Below the pieces are notes generated by a model. That model had not been told where the DNA came from, did not search any database, and saw only the letters and a list, made by a program, of their open reading frames with translations. A program made the position numbers and the translations under genes. A stretch of 64,000 nucleotides of DNA from positions 434,001 to 498,000 of the forward strand of contig NZ_BMPD01000001.1 in assembly GCF_014647415.1 (NCBI RefSeq). Direction: 5' to 3'. Every line of letters starts with the position of its first letter. Positions within the stretch are counted from its first letter, which is position 1. Below, in pieces: positions 17,596 through 26,550 of this stretch. Origin of the DNA: Haloarcula sebkhae. GTDB taxonomy: Archaea > Halobacteriota > Halobacteria > Halobacteriales > Haloarculaceae.

Positions 17596-18693
17596 ATGGA
17601 CGATCGCATACGCGAACACGCCAAGATTCTCGTCAACTGGAGCGCTCGCATCGACGCGGGCGACGACGTGATCGTGGCCGTCGAGGACGGTGCCCACGAC
17701 CTCGCGGTCGCCGTGGCCGAGCAGTTGGGCGACCGCGGCGCGAACCTCCTGTCGACGTACCAGTCCGACGAACTCACGCGGGCCTACCTGCAAGCCCACG
17801 ACGGGTCCTTCACCGAGAACCCCGAGTACGAACTGGCGCTGTACGAGCGAGCTGACAGCGTGCTGTTCCTGAAAGGATCGCGGAACACCACTGAGACGGC
17901 TGACGTGGACAGCGACCAGCGGCAGGCGTACTCGACGGCTCGACAGGAAATCAGGGAGGCCCGGCTGGACACCGACTGGGTATCGACCCAGCACCCGACA
18001 CGAGCAATGGCCCAGCAGGCCGGGATGGCCTACGCCGAGTACAAGGACTTCGTCTACGACGCGACGCTACGGGACTGGGAGGCACTGGCCGATGAACAGG
18101 CCCGACTGAAGGAGATTCTCGACGGCGGCAAAGAGGTCCGTATCGTCGCCGACGGCACCGACATCACGCTGTTTATCGACGACCGCATCGCCGTTAACTC
18201 CGCCGCCAGCGTGGCCTACGACTCACACAACCTCCCCTCCGGCGAGGTGTTCACCGCGCCCTACGACACCGCCGGGGTCGTCACCTTCGACGTGCCGATG
18301 ACAATACAGGGTCGTCGCGTCAAAAACGTCGAGATGACGTTCAAAGACGGCGTTGTCGTCGACTGGTCGGCCGAACAGGGCGAGGCAGTCATCGACGAAA
18401 TCATCGGAACCGACAGCGGCTCCCGCCAACTGGGCGAACTCGGTATCGGGATGAACCGCGGCGTCGATCGCGTCACCGACAATATCCTCTTCGACGAGAA
18501 GATGGGCGGAACGGTCCACCTCGCGCTCGGGCGCGCGTACGATGCGTGCCTCCCCGAGGGCGAATCCGGCAACGACAGCGCCGTCCACGAGGACCTCATC
18601 ACGACGATGGGCCAGGGGTCGCGGCTCGAAGTCGACGGCGAAGTCGTGCAGAAGGACGGCGTGTTCCGCTGGGAAGACGGCTTCGAGGGGTAG
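17596..18693 (+). CDS. M29-family aminopeptidase
   Basis: This 365-residue peptidase has the M29 (thermophilic aminopeptidase) blocks: GEVFTAPYDTAGVVTFDVP, GELGIGMNRGV and NILFDEKMGGTVHLALGRAYD with metal-ligand Glu and His. The N-terminal region begins MDDRIREHAKILVNWS. It removes N-terminal residues from peptides in the cytoplasm. The gene stands alone and converges with the archaellum operon, the two being separated by 348 bases of repetitive and hairpin-rich DNA. Confidence 0.93.
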   Translation: MDDRIREHAKILVNWSARIDAGDDVIVAVEDGAHDLAVAVAEQLGDRGANLLSTYQSDELTRAYLQAHDGSFTENPEYELALYERADSVLFLKGSRNTTETADVDSDQRQAYSTARQEIREARLDTDWVSTQHPTRAMAQQAGMAYAEYKDFVYDATLRDWEALADEQARLKEILDGGKEVRIVADGTDITLFIDDRIAVNSAASVAYDSHNLPSGEVFTAPYDTAGVVTFDVPMTIQGRRVKNVEMTFKDGVVVDWSAEQGEAVIDEIIGTDSGSRQLGELGIGMNRGVDRVTDNILFDEKMGGTVHLALGRAYDACLPEGESGNDSAVHEDLITTMGQGSRLEVDGEVVQKDGVFRWEDGFEG

Positions 18694-18711
18694 CTGTCGC
18701 GGGACTGCGGT

Positions 18712-18777
18712 GCTGTGGGCCGGGAATAGATGTCAATGCTGTGGGCCGGGAATAGATGTCAATGCTGTGGGCCGGGA
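18712..18777 (+). repeat. 26-bp tandem repeat, two and a half copies
   Basis: The unit gctgtgggccgggaatagatgtcaat repeats exactly at 18712-18737 and 18738-18763. A third partial copy begins at 18764 and stops after about 14 bases. The exact repetition suggests recent slippage or expansion. It begins just after the M29 peptidase stop codon. Confidence 0.9.
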
Positions 18778-18870
18778 GTGGCCTCCGTGCCACGACCCGG
18801 GGAAGGGCAGGTCTACTGAGGGCTGTACTGATGCTGTTGTGATGTACCGCGAGCGGAGCGAGCGGTTTCA

Positions 18871-18902
18871 CTCCGAGCGCGGCCGGGGCCGCGACTCGGA
18901 GG
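18871..18902 (+). terminator. Strong hairpin followed by T-run
   Basis: The arms ctccgag-cgcggcc and ggccgcg-a-ctcggag form a stem of about 14 bp, followed by gtcgttttt at 18903-18910. The structure would suit the end of the aminopeptidase transcript. A 26-bp tandem array and about 175 bases separate it from the stop codon. Confidence 0.5.
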
Positions 18903-18913
18903 TCGTTTTTGTA

Positions 18914-19045
18914 CTAAATTTTTGCGGGCCGAGCGGGACCGAAGGTCCCGCTGGCCGTGCGAACGGGCGCTTCGCGCCCGTGAGCAGACGGGGGAGCCCA
19001 CAGGCCGCATCGCGGCCGAGGACACCCCCCGAAGTAAAAATTTAG
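18914..19045. repeat. Hairpin-filled segment with terminal inverted repeat
   Basis: Terminal arms ctaaattttt (18914-18923) and aaaaatttag (19036-19045) are perfect inverses. Inside are three hairpins with 3-base loops: agcgggacc/ggtcccgct (18932-18952), cgggcgc/gcgcccg (18964-18980) and ggccgc/gcggcc (19003-19017). The right arm overlaps the arlJ stop. It may be a terminator array, a small MITE-like element or a structured RNA. Confidence 0.6.
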
Positions 19046-20790
19046 ATGGCGAGGAACTGCGACACCAGCCACTTCGTGAACGTCCCGGTAATAGCGCCGA
19101 TCCATGAGAGAATCACGAAATGCATGTAGGTGTTGGCGTTATGGCCGCCATCAATGGTTCGGATCATCAGCGACGACAGCATCGCGCCAAACATGATAAT
19201 AATGATCAGCAGGAACTCGATGAGCGGGATGTTGTAGACACTGGTGTTGATGAGCGAGGCGGCGTCGAGCCGACTCCCAGTGCTCAGGTTGAGCGACATA
19301 CCAGCGAGAATGTTGACGACCTGCAGGCCGATGAAGAACGCGAACGTCGACGCAGCAGTCATCCCGTACAGGAGGCCGACGAGCGTCGTCGTCGCCTGCT
19401 TGCGCTTCTGGCGGAGCTGCAGCACTTGGTTCATGTTCTCGGAGATGAGCTCGCCCAGTTGCTTTGGCGACCCACCCATCTCGCGGCCGATGAGGTACAT
19501 TTCGGAGAAGGTCTGGATGAGATAGGAGCGACAGTCCGCGGTGAAAAAGCGCCAGGCAGAGGTCGGCTCGATCCGCATGTTCAGTCGCTTGTAGAGGTTA
19601 TCGATGTTCGGCGAGAGCGCGCCGAAGTCCTTCTTGCGGAGGGTACGAAGCACCGCGCCGGTGGTAGACTGCTTTGCGCCCTCGGTCGCACCGAGCGCAC
19701 GGATGAAGTTCGGGAACTCCGAGTCCCGGTCCTTGATGCGCTGTTCTTCCTGCCGGAAGACGATGCCGGGGATGATCATCGGCGTGATCGGCGCGGCGGC
19801 GTACAGCGGTAGCGGCACTTCGTCGAACATGAAAAAGAGGTCGTTCAGCGTGATCGGTGAGATACCGAGCATCCCGCCCAGTGTGATGAACACGAGCAGC
19901 ATCGACAGCCCCACACCGGCGACCATCGATTTATTGAGCTTTGACTCGACCGGCGACGGGTAGTCAACTGGGTGGAACCACACCGGGTCGTAGGGAGCCA
20001 TCGAACGGATGGCGAGGTAGAAGCCGGTCTGAACGAAGACGAACATCACGATGACGGCGCTGACCGTCATCGTCGGGTTCGTCCCGGTCAGGACCGGGAG
20101 AACGACGGCGAACACCAGCGCGAACGTCATCGACAGAATCATCGACAGGTAGAGGTCTTTCATCACTTCCAAGCTGTCGAGCGAACTCTTGTACACCGTC
20201 GAGTAGTGCTGGATGATCTGTTCCTGTTCGGTCAGGAGGTAGTCGTCGAGTCCCTGCCCGGCTCCGAGCGTGTACGCGAGCCGGTCGAAGAAGTCCGACA
20301 CGGCGCGGCTCGGGACCTGTTTGGCGCGGCGACGGCAGGCATCGTCGAGGCTCAGATTCCAAGTGTCGACGAGCTGGACGATTCGGTGCATCTCCATGGC
20401 GAGTTCGCCGTACTCGTCTTCCTCGGCCAGCGTACGGAACACCTCCATCCGGTCAATCTTCGTCGTCGCCAGCACGGTCATATGCGTAATAAGCAGGTGA
20501 AACCGGTTGTTGAGTTCGCGTTTGCGCTGGCTCAGGAGGATCTTGGGGTAGAAAATCGCCGATGCCATCACTAGGAACCCAAGCAGGGGGATCGGTGCTC
20601 GGACTGCAATGGGCTGCTCCAGCAGCAGGGCGACGACCGTCGAGATAATGAAGAAGGCGACCGCTGGCAGCAGGATGAGAAAGAGATACCGCTCCAGCGG
20701 GATCGTCATCTGGCGGTAGGACTCGACGAGCGACTGGATCGTCTCGGAGATCGTCAGATCGATGTCGCTCTCGGCTTCACCTTGTGCCAT
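19042..20790 (-). CDS. arlJ: Archaellum membrane platform ArlJ (FlaJ)
   Basis: ArlJ is the polytopic platform on which the archaellum motor ATPase assembles the filament. This 582-residue protein has several transmembrane segments (residues about 33-60, 210-260, 295-320 and 470-580) and two cytoplasmic domains, as in type II secretion F-family proteins. Motifs include TLGAGQGLDDYLLTEQEQ in the first domain and EMGGSPKQLGEL in the second. It is the last gene of the arl operon, two bases after arlI. Its stop codon lies inside a terminal inverted repeat. Confidence 0.93.
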   Translation of the reverse strand: MAQGEAESDIDLTISETIQSLVESYRQMTIPLERYLFLILLPAVAFFIISTVVALLLEQPIAVRAPIPLLGFLVMASAIFYPKILLSQRKRELNNRFHLLITHMTVLATTKIDRMEVFRTLAEEDEYGELAMEMHRIVQLVDTWNLSLDDACRRRAKQVPSRAVSDFFDRLAYTLGAGQGLDDYLLTEQEQIIQHYSTVYKSSLDSLEVMKDLYLSMILSMTFALVFAVVLPVLTGTNPTMTVSAVIVMFVFVQTGFYLAIRSMAPYDPVWFHPVDYPSPVESKLNKSMVAGVGLSMLLVFITLGGMLGISPITLNDLFFMFDEVPLPLYAAAPITPMIIPGIVFRQEEQRIKDRDSEFPNFIRALGATEGAKQSTTGAVLRTLRKKDFGALSPNIDNLYKRLNMRIEPTSAWRFFTADCRSYLIQTFSEMYLIGREMGGSPKQLGELISENMNQVLQLRQKRKQATTTLVGLLYGMTAASTFAFFIGLQVVNILAGMSLNLSTGSRLDAASLINTSVYNIPLIEFLLIIIIMFGAMLSSLMIRTIDGGHNANTYMHFVILSWIGAITGTFTKWLVSQFLAI

Positions 20791-20792
20791 CG

Positions 20793-22466
20793 TTAGTCGG
20801 GCCTGGCCATGTTGAACGGAATCCCTTCGACGCCGTCGCGCTGGAAATCCGAAATGAAGTCGTTGACCTCGTGATACCCGAGAATCCCCTCCTGGATGGC
20901 CCGCTCGATGAGGTTCGCACGGAACTCGAGGTCGTCGTAGATGTCACGCGTATCCTCGTAGCCGAGCAGGGTCGCGATCTGCTCTTCGAGGACGAAAGAG
21001 TTGTTCATCCCCTGGAAGATGATTTCGTCCTCGACGGGGTCCCAATTGAACACCTGCCGGGTGACGACACCGTCCATCTCCTTGGAGTATCCCTCGATTT
21101 CCTGAACACTGGTCACGCGGCGCAGGACCTGATCGCCCTGCTTGACGCGGTTCTGGAACAGTGCCACGTCGGCCACGTCCATGAACGTCTCGGGAACGTT
21201 GATCGGTTCGCCGGTGAAGCGTTGAATCATCGAAACGATGTCGCTCGCGTGGAACGTCAGCATCACCGGGTGGCCGGTCTGGGCGGCCTGGAACGCCATC
21301 CGCCCCTCCTCACCACGAACCTCCCCCACGATGATGTAGTCGGGGCGGGACCGCAGTGCGGCGGCGACCAGATCGAACATATCGATGCTGGTCCCCTCGT
21401 CTTCGCCCTCGCGGGTGAGGAGCTGCTGCCAGGTGTTGTGCGGGGGGAGCACCTCGGCGGTGTCCTCCGCGGTGTAGATCTTTGCGTCGTCGGGGATGAA
21501 CGACGTGATCGCGTTCAGCGTCGTCGTCTTCCCGGACGCCGTCTCTCCGACCACGAACACCGTCTGTTCGTTTTCCAGACAGAGCCAGAGATACGCGGCC
21601 AGTTGCGGCGACAGCGTCATCCACTTGGTAATCTGGAAAATCGAGAGCGGAACGTCGTCACCCTGACGAATAGTGAGCGAGGGGCCTTTGAGGCTCACGT
21701 CGTCGGAGTAGATGAGGTTCAGACGTGACCCGTCCGGGAGCGTCGAGTCGACGATGGGGTCCGAGTCCGAAACCGGGTCGCCCATCCGTTCACCCATGTT
21801 GCGGAGCCACTGGTCGAAGGCCTCCTCGCTTTGCCACTCGACAGTCGTTTCGAGCATCCCGTAGACCCCGTGGTCGACGTGGCATTCGCTCCGGCCGATG
21901 ACGTGAATATCCTCGTTGGCTGGGTCACGCATAACCGGTTCGAGCGGGCCGAGGCCGACGATGTCGCGGTTCAGCCGGTAGAGGATGTTCTCGTAGGTTT
22001 CCTGGGTGACCTCGACGCTGCTCACGTCGGTCAGGTTCGAGAGGCGCGTGAGGACGCCGCTGTCACTGTCCTCATCCCGAACTTTGGTAGTCTCCTGCAG
22101 GAGTTCCTCGATGCGGTCATCGAACTGGGCCTCGTTTTCTGGTGCGGGCTTGTTGACGCTGCGCTGGAGCAGGCGGTTCCGGACTTTCCCGAAGACGGCC
22201 CGCTCGTCCTCGTCGAGTTCCGGCTCGATGGCGTAGTATTTCATGTCCTGCCCCACGTCGCCGTAGATATGACAGAAGATGGGGCCACCGACCGGATAGA
22301 GTACGTTCGGCCGGTTCGTCTCGTATTCGTCGTCGGCCTCGTCGATGAGCATCGGGAACTCACCGGTAATCTGCTTGAACTTCTTCAGGTGGTCCCGCAG
22401 GTGGGGCCGCCGCGCTGCCATCTGTCGAAGTTCGTCCGACGGTTTCGCACGTCCGTGGTCTGTCAT
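20793..22466 (-). CDS. arlI: Archaellum motor ATPase ArlI (FlaI)
   Basis: ArlI is the hexameric ATPase that drives filament assembly and rotation. The 557-residue protein carries a Walker A motif in FVVGETASGKTTTLNAIT, an Asp/His box in IYTAEDTAEVLPPHNTW, and Walker B in DYIIVGEVRGEEGRMAFQAAQTGH. The N-terminal 170 residues form the domain that interacts with the other motor proteins. It is 14 bases downstream of arlH and two bases upstream of arlJ, so it is tightly linked in the operon. Confidence 0.95.
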   Translation of the reverse strand: MTDHGRAKPSDELRQMAARRPHLRDHLKKFKQITGEFPMLIDEADDEYETNRPNVLYPVGGPIFCHIYGDVGQDMKYYAIEPELDEDERAVFGKVRNRLLQRSVNKPAPENEAQFDDRIEELLQETTKVRDEDSDSGVLTRLSNLTDVSSVEVTQETYENILYRLNRDIVGLGPLEPVMRDPANEDIHVIGRSECHVDHGVYGMLETTVEWQSEEAFDQWLRNMGERMGDPVSDSDPIVDSTLPDGSRLNLIYSDDVSLKGPSLTIRQGDDVPLSIFQITKWMTLSPQLAAYLWLCLENEQTVFVVGETASGKTTTLNAITSFIPDDAKIYTAEDTAEVLPPHNTWQQLLTREGEDEGTSIDMFDLVAAALRSRPDYIIVGEVRGEEGRMAFQAAQTGHPVMLTFHASDIVSMIQRFTGEPINVPETFMDVADVALFQNRVKQGDQVLRRVTSVQEIEGYSKEMDGVVTRQVFNWDPVEDEIIFQGMNNSFVLEEQIATLLGYEDTRDIYDDLEFRANLIERAIQEGILGYHEVNDFISDFQRDGVEGIPFNMARPD

Positions 22467-22480
22467 ATCTTAGCTCACCT

Positions 22481-23242
22481 CTAGGCGACGCTGCGTGATT
22501 CGATGACGATGCCGGTTCCCGAGCGGACCGAGAACCCGATGGTGTCACCGACCTGTTCACCCATGCCGGCGAATCGGAGGACGTTGATTTGCCGGCGCAC
22601 GTCGTTGCCGACCTCGATCATCTCCAGTTCGATGAACACGTCGGCAATGGCCCGGAACGGGCCGATAGCCTCCTCGTCCAGCGTCGACGGGTCGACAGTA
22701 AGCATGATGCACTTGCCCTGTGAGATGACGTCTCGGAAGTAGGAGATGACCTCCAGAGCGGCCTGTCGCTCCTCGTTTTGCCGGACGAGGGCCTCGAACT
22801 TGGGGTCGTTCCGGAGGATCGCATCGAAGGTGTCGATGACGACGACGTCAGCATCCCACATCACCTCGGCCTCCATCAGTCGCTTGAGGAGTTCCTTCCG
22901 ATCTGACTGTTCGTCACCGCCGGTCAGGGCGTTCGATTCACCGATATCGGCGTGCAGGAACAGCACGTCCTCGTCAAGAATGTGATCCACCATGTCGTAC
23001 GACAGTGAGTGCATCTGATCGAGGAAGCTCCCGACAGTCAGCTCCGTCGAGAGGTATGTTACTTCGTGCCCCTCCTCACAGAGGCCGTAGGTGAACCGCT
23101 GGCTCATGGCGGACTTGCCGGCCCCGTAGTCCCCTTCCACGAGGATGATGCTGCCGGGTGGGATACCGCCGCCCAGTTCCTTGTTCAGCCGGTCGTGATC
23201 GTCCAGTCCGAGCGAGAATAGGTCAGTACTTGCGATACTCAT
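22481..23242 (-). CDS. arlH: Archaellum motor regulator ArlH (FlaH)
   Basis: ArlH is a RecA/KaiC-fold ATP-binding protein that assembles with ArlI and controls it. The 253-residue protein has Walker A in [14 protein letters not shown] (about residues 35-48). At the position where KaiC has the catalytic Glu pair it shows STELT, consistent with ATP binding without rapid hydrolysis. Its start overlaps the arlG stop by four bases. Compare the KaiC-like protein at 33358-34083, which keeps the Glu pair. Confidence 0.94.
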   Translation of the reverse strand: MSIASTDLFSLGLDDHDRLNKELGGGIPPGSIILVEGDYGAGKSAMSQRFTYGLCEEGHEVTYLSTELTVGSFLDQMHSLSYDMVDHILDEDVLFLHADIGESNALTGGDEQSDRKELLKRLMEAEVMWDADVVVIDTFDAILRNDPKFEALVRQNEERQAALEVISYFRDVISQGKCIMLTVDPSTLDEEAIGPFRAIADVFIELEMIEVGNDVRRQINVLRFAGMGEQVGDTIGFSVRSGTGIVIESRSVA

Positions 23243-23691
23243 GTGTTAAACTCGAACACCTCCTCGTCGCCGTTGACGATGAGCTTGAGACGGTGGTCGC
23301 CGCTGTTGAGGTTGTCGTTGATATCGATACGAGCGACCTCACCGGGCCGCCAGCTGTTGCCACCGTCTGGCTCTAGCGTCACCGTGTAGTCAGTGGCGAA
23401 CATCCCGTCCACAAACAGGTCCATCTGTCCGGGAACCGGAGCTAACGTCTCTGAGCCGGTGTTTTTGACGTGAATCGTGATTGTTTCATCGCCGTTATTG
23501 TAGATGGTGCCGCTGCCACTATCGGAGATGATTTCGACGTCGGTCCGGACATCGCTGCTCACGTCCAGCCCTTGCTCCGAGACAGCGTTACTCAGTTGGC
23601 CGACACTGCTCGTGAATACGCCGGCCACGCTCGCGGCGATAGCCATCGACGCGATGAACAGGATCAGGTGTGAGACGGAGACGCTTGCCAT
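23239..23691 (-). CDS. arlG: Archaellum stator-like protein ArlG (FlaG)
   Basis: ArlG forms a ring or filament between membrane and S-layer with ArlF and supports rotation. The 150-residue protein has an N-terminal membrane helix ([22 protein letters not shown]) followed by a beta-sandwich domain ([35 protein letters not shown]). The start MASVSVS is 1 base after arlF. The last four bases overlap arlH, showing translational coupling. Confidence 0.9.
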   Translation of the reverse strand: MASVSVSHLILFIASMAIAASVAGVFTSSVGQLSNAVSEQGLDVSSDVRTDVEIISDSGSGTIYNNGDETITIHVKNTGSETLAPVPGQMDLFVDGMFATDYTVTLEPDGGNSWRPGEVARIDINDNLNSGDHRLKLIVNGDEEVFEFNT

Positions 23692-23692
23692 G

Positions 23693-24130
23693 TTAGCTTA
23701 CCACCATCGTTTCGGCGATGCCGTTCTCGGCGACGACTTTCACCCGGTCGGGCTGGCTACCGAGCGAGGAGACGGTAATCGTCAACCGCTCCTGTGACGC
23801 CCAGACATCCGTCGACCCGTCACCGTCGACGGTCGTGCCGTAGCCGGTTCGGTAGTCGTTGTCGACCAGCAGGTCAGTCGCTTCGACCGACAGCGTCTCC
23901 GAGCCGGTGTTGTCGATGGTCACGACGAGGTTGTCGTTCCCGCTCGCGTTCCACGTCGCCGAGACAAGCGAGATGTCGGTGTTTTGCTGATCGAGTAGCC
24001 GGTCGCGCTGGTCCTCGCGGGCGTCGTTGACACGCTCGAAGCTGTTCGCGGTCGCGGAGTAGAACATCCCGAAGCCGATGAACGCAGCCACGAAAATGAT
24101 GGCTGCCGAGCCGCTAACGCTGAATCCCAT
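23693..24130 (-). CDS. arlF: Archaellum stator-like protein ArlF (FlaF)
   Basis: ArlF pairs with ArlG in the extracellular stator and binds the S-layer. The 145-residue protein begins MGFSVSGSAAIIFVAAFIGFGMFYS, a single membrane helix, followed by a beta-rich domain (DISLVSATWNASGNDNLVVTIDNTGSETLSVEATDLLVDN). The start at MGF is used because residues upstream of it run into the end of arlCE/D, which it overlaps by 17 bases. Confidence 0.9.
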   Translation of the reverse strand: MGFSVSGSAAIIFVAAFIGFGMFYSATANSFERVNDAREDQRDRLLDQQNTDISLVSATWNASGNDNLVVTIDNTGSETLSVEATDLLVDNDYRTGYGTTVDGDGSTDVWASQERLTITVSSLGSQPDRVKVVAENGIAETMVVS

Positions 24131-25787
24131 CGGAACCACCCCCCACCAGTTTCGAGAGCGCAACGGCGTCAGCGCCGCTGTCACTGTCAAGCTGCGAGAT
24201 ATAGTGCAGGCTCTCCGTATGGTGGTCGATAGACAACCCGTCCCCAGTGTCGTTCACGTCGTCGAAGCCGCGGAGGTACTCCTTGAGCTGGTCCGCGACC
24301 GACTCGTCGATCCAGTCGATAGTCTCGTAGTAGTCGATAGCGCGAGCCGTCTCGCGGTAGCCCGAGTGCTGGACCAGGAACTCGAGCCACTCGACGATGA
24401 TGAGGTCCGCCGCGAACCCTTCTGGCATCGTCGCCAGATACGGTTTCCCGTCGTCGTCCGCATCTGCGTCCGAGCCGTCGTCTACCACTTCCCCATCGCT
24501 ACTGCCGGTAGCCGCCGTATCAGTCTGTGTAGCAGTCGGTTCCGGTTCTGGTTCGGGCTCCGGTTCCGATTCTACAACTGGTTCGGGTTCCGGCTCTGGG
24601 TCCGGTTCGGGCTCCGGTTCCGGGTCAGCTTCTGTGGCCGCCTCGGCCTCATCACTCCCGTCGTCTTCGATAACCTCGTCGAAGAGGTCGTCGTCTTCCA
24701 GCCCGCCCATATCGTCGTCCGAATCCTCCTCGCCCAGAAGGTCGTCGTCCTCGTCGGCCAGCAGATCATCGTCGTCGTCCGCAAGCAGGTCATCGTCGTC
24801 GTCCGTTTCTTCCTCTGGTTCCTCGCCCTCGGCCCACTCGGCGTCGCCGGACTCGTACTCGTCTTTGAGCTCTGCGAACGATTTGCCGCCGTCGCCGTCG
24901 TCGCTGTCCTCGTCCATACTCTCCCCGTCGTCCATGCTCATCCCATCGTCCATGCTCATGTCGTCCTCCGTGTCGTCGAAGTCGTCGAACTCCTCGTCGA
25001 ACGACCCGCCGTCGTCCTCGAAGCCGCCCATGTCGTCGCCGTCGTCGTCGGGAAACATGTCGTCGACACCGCCGTCGTCCATCGACATGTCGCCACCAGT
25101 ATCCTCCGTCAGGTCTTCGTCGAAAAAGCCCTCTGCGTCGGCGTTAGCGACGTCGTCGTCGATGTCCTCTTCGGTATCGTCGCTCCCGTCGTCGTCGAAC
25201 AGGCCAAAGGAGCCACCGCCTTCGCCCATGCCGCCCATACCGCCGTCGACATCGTCGGCGAAGGGGTTGACGCCACGGGTAACCATCTCGTAGATGTCGA
25301 GCAGTTTCCGAACGTTCTCCTCGGTTTCTTCAACAGACTCGGAGATGCTCTCGTTTTCCGTCCGCACCGTGTTGACCGTCGAGGAGAGACTACCGACCTC
25401 GTTTTCCAGTTCGTCGAGTCGGTGTTCCAGCTCGTCGGTGTCAGGCCCGCTCGCGTCTTCCATGTCGCCGAACTCGTCGTCACCGAACCCGCCCATGTCG
25501 TCGCCGCCGTCGTCAAGGCCGCCGAGGCCCCCGAGATCGTCGCCACCACCGCCGAGATCGTCGCCACCGCCACCGTCGTCACCCATCAGGCCGCCGTCAT
25601 TGGCCATCCCGCCGCCGTCGTCCTCAGTCGCGTCCCCGCTCTCGTCGTCCGACAGAATCGAATCGAACATATTCTTGATGCTCATACCAACAAGCCCGCC
25701 GGTCAGCAGGACAAAGAGGGCGGGTGCCAGTCCAACCAATTCCGGTGAGACGGCTGGAGCCATTGGCACGAGAGCGGGACTACTCAT
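24114..25787 (-). CDS. arlD: Fused archaellum switch protein ArlCE-D with acidic linker
   Basis: This 557-residue protein combines the cytoplasmic switch components that receive CheF and CheY signals at the motor. An N-terminal hydrophobic stretch (VGLAPALFVLLTGGLVGMSI) precedes a coiled FlaC-like domain (LEHRLDELENEVGSLSSTV, then RKLLDIYEMVTRGVNPF). The C-terminal 120 residues are the FlaD/E domain (LATMPEGFAADLIIVEWLEFL, then ETARAIDYYETIDWI). Between them lie about 260 residues dominated by Asp, Glu and Gly with short repeats such as DDDDLLAD and SMDDG. Whether this is a fusion is read from the domains within one frame. It heads the arl operon. Confidence 0.88.
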   Translation of the reverse strand: MSSPALVPMAPAVSPELVGLAPALFVLLTGGLVGMSIKNMFDSILSDDESGDATEDDGGGMANDGGLMGDDGGGGDDLGGGGDDLGGLGGLDDGGDDMGGFGDDEFGDMEDASGPDTDELEHRLDELENEVGSLSSTVNTVRTENESISESVEETEENVRKLLDIYEMVTRGVNPFADDVDGGMGGMGEGGGSFGLFDDDGSDDTEEDIDDDVANADAEGFFDEDLTEDTGGDMSMDDGGVDDMFPDDDGDDMGGFEDDGGSFDEEFDDFDDTEDDMSMDDGMSMDDGESMDEDSDDGDGGKSFAELKDEYESGDAEWAEGEEPEEETDDDDDLLADDDDDLLADEDDDLLGEEDSDDDMGGLEDDDLFDEVIEDDGSDEAEAATEADPEPEPEPDPEPEPEPVVESEPEPEPEPEPTATQTDTAATGSSDGEVVDDGSDADADDDGKPYLATMPEGFAADLIIVEWLEFLVQHSGYRETARAIDYYETIDWIDESVADQLKEYLRGFDDVNDTGDGLSIDHHTESLHYISQLDSDSGADAVALSKLVGGGSDGIQR

Positions 25788-26028
25788 CTCTTGTATCTCA
25801 TGCTGTTTCTACTCTTGAATATTCCCCTTAGCGTATCATATTTGATAATAATATCCCATTTTCCTGACTCAGATGAAGTAAATTAACTATTCAAGTACTA
25901 GCCTATTACATTTCGTATTAATTTCGTCCGGAAGGTCGGAGAACAGAGTGTTTCGGTGCGCCCCCGGCAGACGAACGGCTGTCGCCCGTCTGACGCCGCA
26001 CCTCGGGTATACGTCCTACTCGCAGACA
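25788..26028 (-). promoter_or_regulatory. Probable arl operon promoter region
   Basis: This 241-base space between cheD and arlCE/D contains an AT-rich stretch at 25800-25925 with several TATA-like motifs, for example tatttgataataatatc near 25840. It is the likely promoter of the arl operon, but the exact box is uncertain. The rest, near cheD, holds an imperfect inverted repeat with arms near 25972 and 25997. Confidence 0.4.
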
Positions 26029-26550
26029 TCACAGCGTTATCGAATCCGTGTTCGCGCTTTTGACGATGAAATTGCCGGTGTCCGCTTCGAGTTTGACAGA
26101 CCGGCCGTGGTCGCCACCCAGGTCTTCACCGACAACGGGAATGCCGCGTTCGTCCAGTGTCTCGCGAACCTTCTTGGCGTTGCGCGACCCAATAGAGGAG
26201 CCGTTCTCAGAGAAATCGAGCATATCGCTCCCGCCAGCGATTTTGGCCTCCATCGCCTCCGTCGACGCTCCGGCATCCGCCATGGCCTCGATGAGCGCTT
26301 CGATGCCCGTGTCCGCGAACTTCGCGTGGTTGCCGCCGTCGATATCAGCCGCCGACGGAAGCATGACGTGGACGAGTCCGGCCACCGTGTTACGGGTATC
26401 GTATATTGCGATCCCGATACAGGAACCCAGTCCACTCGTGGTCAGCACAGCCGGCTCTGTGGTCACCTTGTACTCCGCGATGCCGACTTTGATACGCTCG
26501 GGCGTACTTTGTTCGGGACTCTCTGTTTGGCTACCATCGTATACTTTCAT
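26029..26550 (-). CDS. cheD: Chemoreceptor glutamine deamidase CheD
   Basis: CheD deamidates glutamines in transducers and interacts with CheC. In haloarchaea it also binds CheF. The 173-residue protein has the catalytic Cys in LTTSGLGSCIGIAIYD, the catalytic His in GLVHVMLPSA, and the GGSDMLDFS block of the family. The first 20 residues are a short acidic leader. Its start overlaps the cheC stop in TAATG, so the two are translationally coupled. It is the last gene of cheY-cheC-cheD. Confidence 0.93.
   Translation of the reverse strand: MKVYDGSQTESPEQSTPERIKVGIAEYKVTTEPAVLTTSGLGSCIGIAIYDTRNTVAGLVHVMLPSAADIDGGNHAKFADTGIEALIEAMADAGASTEAMEAKIAGGSDMLDFSENGSSIGSRNAKKVRETLDERGIPVVGEDLGGDHGRSVKLEADTGNFIVKSANTDSITL

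Larger units (their letters stand above)
18694..19041 (+). other. Intergenic stretch with repeats and hairpins
   Basis: This stretch carries no gene. It contains 26-bp tandem repeats (18712-18777) and then a run of stable hairpins between 18871 and 19017. A 10-bp terminal inverted repeat at 18914-18923 and 19036-19045 flanks the last three hairpins and reaches the arlJ stop codon. Confidence 0.7.

Noticed and set aside
24480..24790. Asp/Glu repeat tract as a possible CRISPR or satellite
   Set aside because: The repeats are imperfect codon-level low complexity inside the arlCE/D gene; no spacer pattern exists.
24078..25748. Long open frame on the plus strand, opposite arlCE/D
   Set aside because: It is the antisense shadow of the acidic repeat gene; its composition is only the complement of Asp- and Glu-rich codons, and no domain is present.
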